Notes under the pieces: generated by a model
The model's input: only the letters and a program-made list of their open reading frames with translations
Databases searched by the model: none
What the model was told of the DNA's origin: nothing
DNA from: Comamonadaceae bacterium
Lineage (GTDB): Bacteria > Pseudomonadota > Gammaproteobacteria > Burkholderiales > Burkholderiaceae_C
DNA: 6,404 nucleotides
Direction of reading: 5' to 3'
Assembly (NCBI GenBank): GCA_947374505.1
Contig: CANCCE010000157.1
Location: forward strand, 1 to 6,404
Shown: positions 1 through 5,769 of the stretch, in pieces
How positions within the stretch are numbered: position 1 is the first letter of the stretch
Layout of the letters: every line of letters starts with the position of its first letter
Made by a program: the position numbers and the translations under genes

Positions 1-1853
1 AGCTTGTAATAGGCCATGCTTTCAGCGGCAGTCCACCATTGCGCGTATTGGGCCCGCTCTTGCTGGGCTGCGGCGGCGGCCCTGGGTTCGCGTGGCAGTA
101 CCTTGGTGACCTTGACCACCGCGTAGCCTTGGCCACCCAAATCCACACCCACCAACACCGGCAAAGCGGCAGGGTCTGCACGCAGAACGGCATCCAGCAC
201 AGGGCCTGGGAGTTTTTGGGCATCGATGCGCGAGATCGTCAACGACTCAGGCAAAGCGGCTGCTTGGGCATTGGCTTTCCATTCAGCCAGTTTGGCGCTC
301 CCCTCTTTGCGAGCCTCATCTGCGCTGCGGGTGGCGATCCAGCGGGCGCGAACGTTCTCTTTCACTTCAACCAGAGGCAGCGTACGAACCGGCGTGTATT
401 GCACCACTCGGCCAGCAGCCAACTGATTCGGGCCGACTTCAATCGCTTCGGTGTTGCGCTTTTTCTCAATCGAGTCAGTTGTGAAAAGAGCGCTAAGAAA
501 TTTAGGGTTGGCCAGCGGTCCAGTGACACCGGACGCGGGGCTGCGGCTGACGCTGCTGGCAGTGCGGATGTCGAGCTTCAAGCGATCGGCCACGGGCTTC
601 AAGCTGTCGGCCTGCTCATAAACACCGTTGGTGAATAGTTCTGCCGATTCAGCAAATTTCTGTTGAACTTGCTGCTTTTTCAAATCGGCTTCAAGCGTCG
701 GCCGCATCTCTTCAAAGCTGCGCTGCTTCGGTGACTTGATGTCGGTCAAACGGATGATGTGGTAACCGAAGTCAGACTCCACCAGATCGCTGATCTCGCC
801 TTTTTTCAAGGCGAAGGCAGCATCTTCAAAAGGCTTGACCATGGCGCCACGCGCAAAAAAGTCCAGGTCGCCACCTTTGGCCGCTGAGCCGGTGTCCTGA
901 GAATTTTTGCGGGCTGTGTCCGCGAAACTATCAGGCGACTTGCGCACCTGCGCCAGCAGCTCAGTGGCTTTGGCTTTGGCCGTCGCACGCTCGGCAGCGG
1001 GCGCGGCTTTAGGCGCGTTGATCAGGATGTGACTGGCGCGGCGCTCTTCCGGTCCGCTCAGGCGCTCAATGTTTTGGTCGTAGTAAGTCTTCAGGTCTTG
1101 CGCATTGACGACGATGGTCTTGCTGACCGCGTCGGCGTCCAACAGCACATACTCGATGCTGGCCTGTTCAGGTGCCCGAAACAGGGTCTGGTTGGCTTGG
1201 TAATACTGCTCCAATTCAGCATCGGTTGGCTTGAGCTTGGCCGCGTAGGTGGCTGGGTTAAAGCGGGCCAATTGCAATTCACGTTTTTCAAAGTAAGCGT
1301 TGAGTGCCGAATCAGCAGCGCCTGCTGAAGAAAAACCAGTTGCTGTGACGCCGGCCATAACTTGGCGGGTCGACAGATCTGCACGCACATTGGCTTCAAA
1401 CATATCCGGTGTCATGCCCTGCGCACCAACCAGTTGGCGATAGCGCTCCATGTCGAGTGAACCATCCGGCTTGCGAAGCGCAGCAATTTGCGGGTTACCC
1501 TGCAATTCACGCGCCAGTCGCTGGTCGCTGGTGGTCAGCAGGGACTTGGCCGCAGCAGCCGACATCACGCGGTCCCGCACCATGCGCTCCAGTGTGGCGA
1601 AGCGGGCTTCCGGCGAGTCAAGCAGTTTCACGTCAATGGTGGGCATGGACGCACGAAGCTGGTCAACTTCCATGCGGTGCGCGGCGTCCCAATCAGCCTG
1701 CGTGATGTTTTTGCCATCAACCCGTGCCACTGTTGCGCTGCTGTCCCCGGAACGGTTGTGATCGTTCAAGCCGAGCAAAACGAAGGACGGCACGATCAGC
1801 AAAAAGAGCAACCACATCGTGATTTTGGTGTGCTTGCGAATGAAATCAAACAT
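1..1853 (-). CDS. ppiD: PpiD-type periplasmic folding chaperone / peptidyl-prolyl isomerase (C-terminus cut by window edge)
   Basis: I translated this frame by hand from the ATG at 1853: it stays open for 617 codons to the left edge. It starts MFDFIRKHTK, followed by a single hydrophobic anchor at about residues 12-31, the typical PpiD layout of an inner-membrane anchor with a periplasmic body. A SurA_N-like chaperone region follows; its recognisable part, around residues 115-165, contains QGNPQIAAL and KPDGSLD. A parvulin-type rotamase domain spans about residues 268-371, from ERRASHILIN (His275) to FGYHIIRL (His365), with the conserved GGDLDFF stretch between. The known role of the family is to help outer-membrane and secreted proteins fold as they leave the Sec translocon; E. 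coli PpiD acts mainly as a chaperone. E. coli PpiD has 623 residues, so only a short tail is probably missing. AGGAA (1861-1865), 7 nt before the ATG, supports the start. The gene is divergent from the channel gene at 2101. Confidence 0.93.
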   Translation of the reverse strand, partial: MFDFIRKHTKITMWLLFLLIVPSFVLLGLNDHNRSGDSSATVARVDGKNITQADWDAAHRMEVDQLRASMPTIDVKLLDSPEARFATLERMVRDRVMSAAAAKSLLTTSDQRLARELQGNPQIAALRKPDGSLDMERYRQLVGAQGMTPDMFEANVRADLSTRQVMAGVTATGFSSAGAADSALNAYFEKRELQLARFNPATYAAKLKPTDAELEQYYQANQTLFRAPEQASIEYVLLDADAVSKTIVVNAQDLKTYYDQNIERLSGPEERRASHILINAPKAAPAAERATAKAKATELLAQVRKSPDSFADTARKNSQDTGSAAKGGDLDFFARGAMVKPFEDAAFALKKGEISDLVESDFGYHIIRLTDIKSPKQRSFEEMRPTLEADLKKQQVQQKFAESAELFTNGVYEQADSLKPVADRLKLDIRTASSVSRSPASGVTGPLANPKFLSALFTTDSIEKKRNTEAIEVGPNQLAAGRVVQYTPVRTLPLVEVKENVRARWIATRSADEARKEGSAKLAEWKANAQAAALPESLTISRIDAQKLPGPVLDAVLRADPAALPVLVGVDLGGQGYAVVKVTKVLPREPRAAAAAQQERAQYAQWWTAAESMAYYK

Positions 1854-2026
1854 CTGAAAATTCCTGTTACAGCCGAGGATTGGGCGCCATCAAAGTGCCT
1901 CGATGACCCACAAAGACAATTGGCAATTATGCCTTCGCCGCCGAGGCTGCGACAGCGCCCGTAACAGCACTGAGTCAGTAGATCGTGGGGTTACTGCGCC
2001 TTTGTTACGCTGGTTAAGCCAAGCGT

Positions 2027-2055
2027 CTGACATTCCAGCTTGGATAGATCATAAA
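2027..2055 (+). promoter_or_regulatory. Putative sigma70-type promoter of the MscS-family gene
   Basis: A -35 box CTGACA (2027-2032, 5 of 6 consensus bases) and a -10 box CATAAA (2050-2055, 4 of 6) are separated by exactly 17 bp. They lie on the correct strand, with a predicted transcript start near 2062 and a leader of about 40 nt before the ATG at 2101. Recognised by eye only. No equally good promoter for the divergent ppiD gene was found in 1854-2026; the best, CATAAT read on the minus strand at 1924-1929, lacks a convincing -35 box. Confidence 0.5.
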
Positions 2056-2100
2056 AACACACAGAAATGAGCGCCCTCCATCACTACCAACCTTGAACTC

Positions 2101-2916
2101 ATGGCTGACTATTTACTGAAATACGGCATCAGTGTCGTCGGCGCCATTGCCACGCTGATGGCGGGTTATCTGCTGGCTGGCTGGCTCAACCGCCTGATCG
2201 ACAGAGCGATGGAAAGCGCCCACAAGATTGACCCCGTTTTTCATCATTTGCCAGGGAAAATAGTCCGCGTCATCGTCTTGATCTTCACGCTGATTGCCGT
2301 ACTGAACCGGTTCGGTGTCGAGACCACCAGCCTGATTGCACTGCTCGGTGCAGCCGGTTTGGCAATTGGTCTGGCTTTACAGGGCACCTTGAGCAACGTG
2401 GCCGCAGGGGTGATGATTCTGGTTTTTCGGCCATTCAAAATTGGTGACGCTGTGCAGTTGGAAGGTCAGGTTTACATCATTGATACTCAGGGATTTTTCA
2501 TCTGCACGGGACATTTGCCGGAGGGTCCGATGGTCTTCATCCCGAATTCAAAAATTTGGGGCCAAACCATTGTCAATCTGTCAGAGACAGACCAAGACAT
2601 TCGCCGCATTGATGAGTCTTATGGCATCTCTTATGGCGACAACATCGACAGCGCGCTGGCTATTTTGGGCCAGATCGCAGCCGATGAACCACGCATCCTG
2701 AACGACCCTGCACCACTGATCAAAGTGACAAGCTTGGGCGACAACGCCGTCAACATTTTGTTTCGCGTCTGGACTTCACGCACCGACTGGTGGGACACCA
2801 AGTTGGACTTGATTCAGCGTTGTAAAGAAGGCTTGGAACAAGGCGGGTGCACGATTCCTTTTCCACAACGCGGGGTACATCTGATTCATGATGGCGAAGT
2901 CAAACTCCGCGCTTGA
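2101..2916 (+). CDS. mscS: Small-conductance mechanosensitive channel, MscS family
   Basis: This 271-residue inner-membrane protein should form a heptameric channel that opens under membrane tension and releases solutes on hypo-osmotic shock. Membrane segments are visible at about residues 8-30 (TM1), 52-70 (TM2) and 75-110 (TM3). The pore helix carries GAAGLAIGLALQGTLSN, almost identical to E. coli MscS from memory. The two pore-sealing leucines (E. coli Leu105/Leu109) correspond to Leu87 and Leu91, and the kink Gln112-Gly113 and Gly121 to Gln94-Gly95 and Gly103. FRPFKIGD (109-116) begins the beta domain, IPNSKIWG (147-154) closes it, and the alpha/beta vestibule domain runs to about residue 262, including LFRVWTS and TIPFPQ. 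Length is close to the 286 residues of E. coli MscS. The part between beta-domain strands (122-145) differs most. There is no clear Shine-Dalgarno sequence, but the start matches the family. It is transcribed opposite to ppiD and convergent with hupB-tRNA-Val. It could be an MscS paralogue rather than the main MscS. Confidence 0.93.
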   Translation: MADYLLKYGISVVGAIATLMAGYLLAGWLNRLIDRAMESAHKIDPVFHHLPGKIVRVIVLIFTLIAVLNRFGVETTSLIALLGAAGLAIGLALQGTLSNVAAGVMILVFRPFKIGDAVQLEGQVYIIDTQGFFICTGHLPEGPMVFIPNSKIWGQTIVNLSETDQDIRRIDESYGISYGDNIDSALAILGQIAADEPRILNDPAPLIKVTSLGDNAVNILFRVWTSRTDWWDTKLDLIQRCKEGLEQGGCTIPFPQRGVHLIHDGEVKLRA

Positions 2917-2964
2917 CGTCGGCGTTAGCGCAATCCTGCACTTACCGTGCACTTCAGCCGCGCG

Positions 2965-2999
2965 AAAAAAAAGGGCTTACATCGCTGTAAACCCCTTTT
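2965..2999 (-). terminator. Intrinsic terminator of tRNA-Val, probably shared with the convergent mscS gene
   Basis: Read on the minus strand, a hairpin with arms AAGGGGTTTACA and TGTAAGCCCTT (one small bulge) and loop GCGA is followed by a run of eight T (2965-2972 on the plus strand is all A). It begins 17 nt after the encoded CCA of the tRNA, so it is well placed to end the hupB-tRNA-Val transcript. Read on the plus strand the same stem is followed by CTTTTC, giving a weaker terminator for mscS, whose stop is at 2916. Confidence 0.85.
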
Positions 3000-3015
3000 C
3001 AATTGGTGAAGTTGG

Positions 3016-3091
3016 TGGTGGGTGCTGACGGGCTCGAACCGCCGACCTACGCCGTGTAAGGGCGCTGCTCTACCAACTGAGCTAAGCACCC
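3016..3091 (-). tRNA. tRNA-Val (anticodon UAC)
   Basis: A 76-nt cloverleaf is read on the minus strand. The acceptor stem GGGTGCT pairs with AGCACCC, then discriminator A and a genome-encoded CCA (3016-3018). The D arm is GCTC/GAGC with loop AGTTGGTA. The anticodon stem GCGCC/GGCGT encloses the loop CTTACAC, giving anticodon TAC at 3058-3056, and the T arm contains GGTTCGAGCCC. The UAC anticodon (usually modified at U34) reads several or all GUN valine codons. Only 20 nt separate the tRNA from the hupB stop codon and no promoter is evident there, so the tRNA is probably processed from the hupB transcript. Confidence 0.97.
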
Positions 3092-3111
3092 AACTTCTTA
3101 ATTCGTCAGCT

Positions 3112-3384
3112 TCAGTTCAGAGCGTCTTTGAGGGCTTTGCCTGGACGGAACTTTGGAACTTTGGCTTCTTTGATTTTAATCTCATCGCCAGTGCGTGGAT
3201 TGCGGCCGGTGCGGGCAGCGCGAACACCAACAGCGAAAGTCCCAAAACCGACCAAAGCCACGGCGTCGCCGGCTTTCAGGGTCTCGGTGATAGCGCCGAT
3301 GGTGGCTTCCAGCGCGCGCGTGGCGGATGCTTTGGAAATGTCAGCTTGCTCGGCAATGTGTTCGATCAATTCAGTTTTGTTCAC
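3112..3384 (-). CDS. hupB: Histone-like nucleoid protein HU (HU-beta type), GTG start
   Basis: This 90-residue protein has the exact usual length of bacterial HU. HU dimers bind and bend DNA with little sequence specificity and help organise the nucleoid, replication and repair. The N-terminus (M)NKTELIEHIAEQ and the helices to residue 38 form the dimer body. The signature GFGTFAVGVRAARTGRNP (46-63) leads to the DNA-embracing beta arm with Arg61-Asn62-Pro63, whose proline intercalates in the minor groove. The C-terminus VPKFRPGKALKDALN is typical. The start codon is GTG at 3384-3382: the reading frame upstream meets a TGA after seven codons with no ATG between, and AGGA (3391-3394) lies 6 nt before the GTG. 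The gene is followed 20 nt later by tRNA-Val. Its leader holds a strong hairpin (3412-3444). Confidence 0.97.
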   Translation of the reverse strand: MNKTELIEHIAEQADISKASATRALEATIGAITETLKAGDAVALVGFGTFAVGVRAARTGRNPRTGDEIKIKEAKVPKFRPGKALKDALN

Positions 3385-3396
3385 GGGATGTCCTCG
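3385..3396 (-). promoter_or_regulatory. Ribosome binding site that fixes the GTG start of hupB
   Basis: On the minus strand the sequence CGAGGACATCCC directly precedes GTG. GAGGA pairs with the 16S 3' end and sits 6 nt from the GTG. An in-frame TGA upstream and the lack of any ATG before the conserved NKTELIEHI stretch make GTG the only workable start. Confidence 0.8.
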
Positions 3397-3411
3397 GTGA
3401 TGTCAAAAATA

Positions 3412-3444
3412 ATCTGGCGTGAAGCTATGACGCTTCTGCCAGAT
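3412..3444 (-). promoter_or_regulatory. Terminator-like hairpin in the hupB leader (possible attenuator)
   Basis: Inverted repeat: outer arms ATCTGGC (3412-3418) and GCCAGAT (3438-3444), inner arms GAAGC (3421-3425) and GCTTC (3432-3436), 6-nt loop and a 2x1 internal loop, twelve pairs in all. On the minus strand it is followed at once by TATTTTTGACA, resembling the U-tract of an intrinsic terminator. It ends 27 nt before the hupB GTG, so it should lie in the hupB leader unless the promoter is unusually close. It could be an attenuator, a leader stabiliser, or a terminator for transcripts from the dehydrogenase operon. Confidence 0.55.
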
Positions 3445-3574
3445 ACCCCCTTAATCGCTAAAAGCGGAATAAGCGGGAGCGGGTTGGGTGCAACAAGCGC
3501 CAAAAGCTGCTTGAAGCGGAAATGATAAGACGCCCGTCAAGGGCGCCAGCACCGTCACAATAATAGTCGCAACG

Positions 3575-3602
3575 CCTCACTTGCTTTATTTCACAAGTGA
3601 GG
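3575..3602. repeat. Perfect 9-bp inverted repeat between the dehydrogenase operon and hupB
   Basis: CCTCACTTG (3575-3583) and CAAGTGAGG (3594-3602) are exact inverted copies around the 10-nt AT-rich spacer CTTTATTTCA. The repeat lies 52 nt past the dmlA stop, so it may mark the 3' end of that transcript, but neither strand has a T-tract after the stem, so it is not a standard intrinsic terminator. A minus-strand TAGAAT (-10-like, 3608-3613) sits just upstream without a recognisable -35 box. If that box is used, the repeat would form the very 5' end of the hupB transcript. Operator function is also possible. Confidence 0.5.
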
Positions 3603-3654
3603 GGCGGATTCTAGACTGTTTTACAAGCGCATCACGCCAACGTTAAAGCCAGCC

Positions 3655-4752
3655 TCAGACGGCTGCGGCAATCGCCTTGCCAACATCAGCTGTGCCGGCT
3701 GTGCCACCCAGGTCTGGGGTGCGTGGTGCGCCGCTGCCGGGCGCCAGCGTCTTTTCAATGGCACTGAGAATCGCGTCGTGCGCTTCTTTGTGGCCGAGAA
3801 ACTCCAGCATCATGGCGCCGCACCAGATCTGGCCAATCGGGTTCGCCAAATTGCGACCCGCGATGTCGGGAGCCGATCCGTGCACCGGCTCGAACAAGGA
3901 CGGGAACTTGCGCTCCGGGTTGAGGTTGGCGCTAGGCGCAATGGCGATGGTGCCCGTGCAAGCGGGGCCCAAGTCGCTCAAGATGTCGCCGAACAAATTG
4001 CTGGCCACGACCACGTCAAAAAAGTCTGGGCGCTGCACAAAGTGCGCGGTCAAGATGTCGATGTGGAACTTGTCCAAGCGCAGGTCCGGGTAGCCTTTGG
4101 CCATCTCTTCAACGCGCTCGTCCCAGTATGGCATGGAGATAGAAATACCGTTCGACTTGGTCGCGCTGGTCAGGTGCTTTTTAGGACGCGACTGCGCCAG
4201 TTCAAAGGCGAACTTCAGCACGCGATCCACCCCGATGCGCGTGAACACGGACTCTTGCAAAACAAACTCGCGCTCCGTGCCCGGGAAAGCCCGACCACCA
4301 ATGCTGGAGTATTCGCCTTCGGTATTTTCGCGGACGATGTAAAAGTCGATTTCGCCAGGCGCGCGGGCGCTGCCGTCACGCCGCACCACGGGCGCGATGA
4401 TGCCTGGCATCAAGCGTGCCGGGCGCAGGTTGATGTACTGGTCAAACTCGCGCCTGAACAGCAGCAAGGAGCCCCACAGCGACACGTGGTCTGCAATTTT
4501 TTCAGGCCAACCGACAGCGCCGAAATAAATGGCGTCATGACCGCCGACCAGGTCTTTCCAGTTGTCTGGCATCATCTGGCCATGCTTCTCGTAGTAGTCC
4601 CAGCTGGCGAAGTCGAAGTGGTCAAACTGCAGGTCAATGCCGAACTTGGTGGCGGCGGCTTCCATCACGCGAACGCCTTCAGGCATGGTTTCTTTGCCGA
4701 TGCCGTCGCCAGCGATCACAGCGATTCTTTTTTTACCGATATTTGTAGCCAT
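3655..4752 (-). CDS. dmlA: Tartrate dehydrogenase / D-malate dehydrogenase (decarboxylating)
   Basis: This 365-residue NAD-dependent beta-decarboxylating dehydrogenase belongs with isocitrate and 3-isopropylmalate dehydrogenases. It matches, as recalled, E. coli DmlA and Pseudomonas tartrate dehydrogenase (TtuC) closely over its full length. Such enzymes oxidise and decarboxylate D-malate to pyruvate and also act on tartrates. Visible motifs are IAGDGIGKE (13-21), the substrate arginines in LLFRREFDQYINLRP (Arg101, Arg110) and VRENTEGEYSS (Arg141, Tyr148), Lys199 in TSATKSNG, Asp232, the metal-binding NLFGDILSDLGP (Asp256, Asp260), and the NAD site HGSAPDIAGRN (291-301). The frame is open to 5034, but that extension lies inside the upstream hydrolase gene. 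I chose the ATG at 4752 because AAGGA (4759-4763) sits 6 nt before it and the protein then starts like its relatives. It is the second gene of an operon, 25 nt after the hydrolase stop. Substrate preference (D-malate or a tartrate isomer) cannot be read from sequence, so ttuC is an equally fair symbol. Confidence 0.93.
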   Translation of the reverse strand: MATNIGKKRIAVIAGDGIGKETMPEGVRVMEAAATKFGIDLQFDHFDFASWDYYEKHGQMMPDNWKDLVGGHDAIYFGAVGWPEKIADHVSLWGSLLLFRREFDQYINLRPARLMPGIIAPVVRRDGSARAPGEIDFYIVRENTEGEYSSIGGRAFPGTEREFVLQESVFTRIGVDRVLKFAFELAQSRPKKHLTSATKSNGISISMPYWDERVEEMAKGYPDLRLDKFHIDILTAHFVQRPDFFDVVVASNLFGDILSDLGPACTGTIAIAPSANLNPERKFPSLFEPVHGSAPDIAGRNLANPIGQIWCGAMMLEFLGHKEAHDAILSAIEKTLAPGSGAPRTPDLGGTAGTADVGKAIAAAV

Positions 4753-4777
4753 GGTGTGTCCTTGAGTTAAAAAATGT

Positions 4778-5659
4778 TTAGGGTTTGAAAAACTGGAAAG
4801 CCTCTTCAAGCAACAGTTCTGGTGCTTCTTCGGCAATGTAATGGCCGCACGGGAGGCTGCTGCCAGAGATATTGTGAGCACGCTCTGACCAGAGGCCGAG
4901 GACGTCAAAGCACTTGCCAACAGCGCCATGCTCGCCCCACAAGACGCGCAGCGGCTGCGTGAGTTTGAGGTTGGCAGCGACGTCGGCGCGGTCATGGACC
5001 AAGTCAATAGTAGCCGAGGCGCGGTAATCTTCACAGAGACTCATGGCGGTACCGGGAATCTGCGCACAACGCTCGTATTCAGCCAGCGCGGCAGGTGCAA
5101 AAGCGGCCAGTCCGGCATGTCGCTTACCCATCACGCTGCGCAGATAGCGAACCGGGTCAGACTCAATCAAAGCTTCAGGCAGCGGCGGTGGCTGGATCAG
5201 AAAAAACCAGTGCCAGTAAGCCCGTGCAAAGGCGTCAGACGTATTGTTGTACATGCCCAGCGTGGGCGCGATGTCGAGCAGCATCAAGCGCTCGACTTTG
5301 TCGGCATGGTCTTGCGCCAACCGGTGCGCCACACGCGCGCCGCGGTCGTGCGCCAACACCTGGAATTTTTCAAACCCGTAGTGGCTCATCACGACCACGG
5401 CGTCTTGCGCCATGGCGCGCTTGGCATAAGGCGTGTGCTCGGCGTCGCTGGGCACACGGGCTGAGTCGCCGTACCCGCGCAAGTCCATCAGCACCACCGT
5501 GAATAACTGACTCAATGCACCCGCCACACGGTGCCACATGGCCTGCGTCTGCGGATGTCCGTGCAACAACAGCAAAGGCGCGCCACTGCCGCCTATGCTG
5601 GTGCGCAAGCTGCCTGCCGGACCGGCCACATCGATCGTTTCAAAGCCTTCAAAGAGCAC
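4778..5659 (-). CDS. Alpha/beta hydrolase of the haloacetate (fluoroacetate) dehalogenase type
   Basis: This 293-residue cytosolic alpha/beta hydrolase aligns from memory with fluoroacetate dehalogenase (FAcD, DehH1, EC 3.8.1.3) nearly residue for residue, offset by about one. HGHP (33-36) forms the oxyanion region. AHDRGAR (103-109) holds the nucleophile Asp105 and the carboxylate-binding Arg106 and Arg109. LLDI holds Asp129, YWHWFF holds His150 and Trp151, DYR holds Tyr212, and CGHY holds the catalytic His273. His-Trp-Tyr is the set that binds the leaving halide in FAcD, so real dehalogenation of a 2-halo acid is plausible; epoxide hydrolases of this fold use two lid tyrosines instead. The start is GTG (5659-5657), with AGGGA (5667-5671) 7 nt upstream; the protein then begins LFEGFE, as in FAcD (MFEGFE). 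First gene of an operon with the dehydrogenase and divergent from a LysR gene. The true substrate is unknown. Confidence 0.88.
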   Translation of the reverse strand: MLFEGFETIDVAGPAGSLRTSIGGSGAPLLLLHGHPQTQAMWHRVAGALSQLFTVVLMDLRGYGDSARVPSDAEHTPYAKRAMAQDAVVVMSHYGFEKFQVLAHDRGARVAHRLAQDHADKVERLMLLDIAPTLGMYNNTSDAFARAYWHWFFLIQPPPLPEALIESDPVRYLRSVMGKRHAGLAAFAPAALAEYERCAQIPGTAMSLCEDYRASATIDLVHDRADVAANLKLTQPLRVLWGEHGAVGKCFDVLGLWSERAHNISGSSLPCGHYIAEEAPELLLEEAFQFFKP

Positions 5660-5716
5660 TGAACAGTCCCTATTTTTGAATTCCCTGCCGACCCCACATC
5701 AAGCTCGGCAACTCTT

Positions 5717-5745
5717 ATTTTGAAGCAGTATCAACGCCCATTCAA
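5717..5745 (-). promoter_or_regulatory. Putative promoter of the hydrolase-dehydrogenase operon
   Basis: On the minus strand TTGAAT (5745-5740, 4 of 6 bases of the -35 consensus) and CAAAAT (5722-5717, 4 of 6 of the -10) are separated by 17 bp. Both boxes are weak, which suits a promoter that needs an activator. The predicted start near 5710 leaves a leader of about 50 nt. A dyad at 5748-5769 lies directly upstream of the -35 box. Confidence 0.4.
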
Positions 5746-5747
5746 GC

Positions 5748-5769
5748 AATAATCCAGCAATCGATTATT
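5748..5769. promoter_or_regulatory. Inverted repeat, candidate LysR-regulator operator
   Basis: AATAATC (5748-5754) and GATTATT (5763-5769) are perfect inverted copies separated by 8 bp, inside the 149-bp region between the divergent hydrolase and LysR genes. Its centre is about 48 bp upstream of the predicted hydrolase operon start, where LysR activators commonly bind. The symmetry gives a T-N10-A spacing rather than the usual LysR T-N11-A, so assignment to the neighbouring regulator is tentative. Confidence 0.45.

Noticed and set aside
39..638. 199-residue open frame on the plus strand, and others within 226-1964
   Set aside because: All lie opposite the continuous 617-codon ppiD frame and show no domain or ribosome binding site.
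1961..1994. Short palindrome ACTGAGTCAGT (1969-1979) inside a GTAAC/GTTAC pair upstream of ppiD and mscS
   Set aside because: Arms of only 5 bp are common by chance, and no promoter geometry ties them to either gene.
2937..2954. TGCACTT direct repeat and TGCAC/GTGCA inverted repeat after the mscS stop
   Set aside because: Very short; the adjacent hairpin at 2965-2999 already explains termination.
1854..3016. Integration site at the tRNA-Val 3' end flanking the mscS segment
   Set aside because: I looked for a second copy of the tRNA 3' end between ppiD and mscS and saw none, and there is no integrase or other mobile gene.
3022..3525. 167-residue plus-strand frame running across tRNA-Val, hupB and its leader
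   Set aside because: It crosses a tRNA gene and is antisense to HU; its composition is that of a shadow frame.
3778..4770. 330-residue open frame on the plus strand, opposite the dehydrogenase gene
   Set aside because: It is entirely antisense to a clear DmlA/TtuC gene, has no recognisable domain, and is arginine/histidine/valine-rich as expected of a reverse-strand shadow in GC-rich DNA.
4928..5502. Plus-strand frames of 178 and 135 residues opposite the hydrolase
   Set aside because: Antisense to a gene with intact catalytic motifs; no family resemblance.
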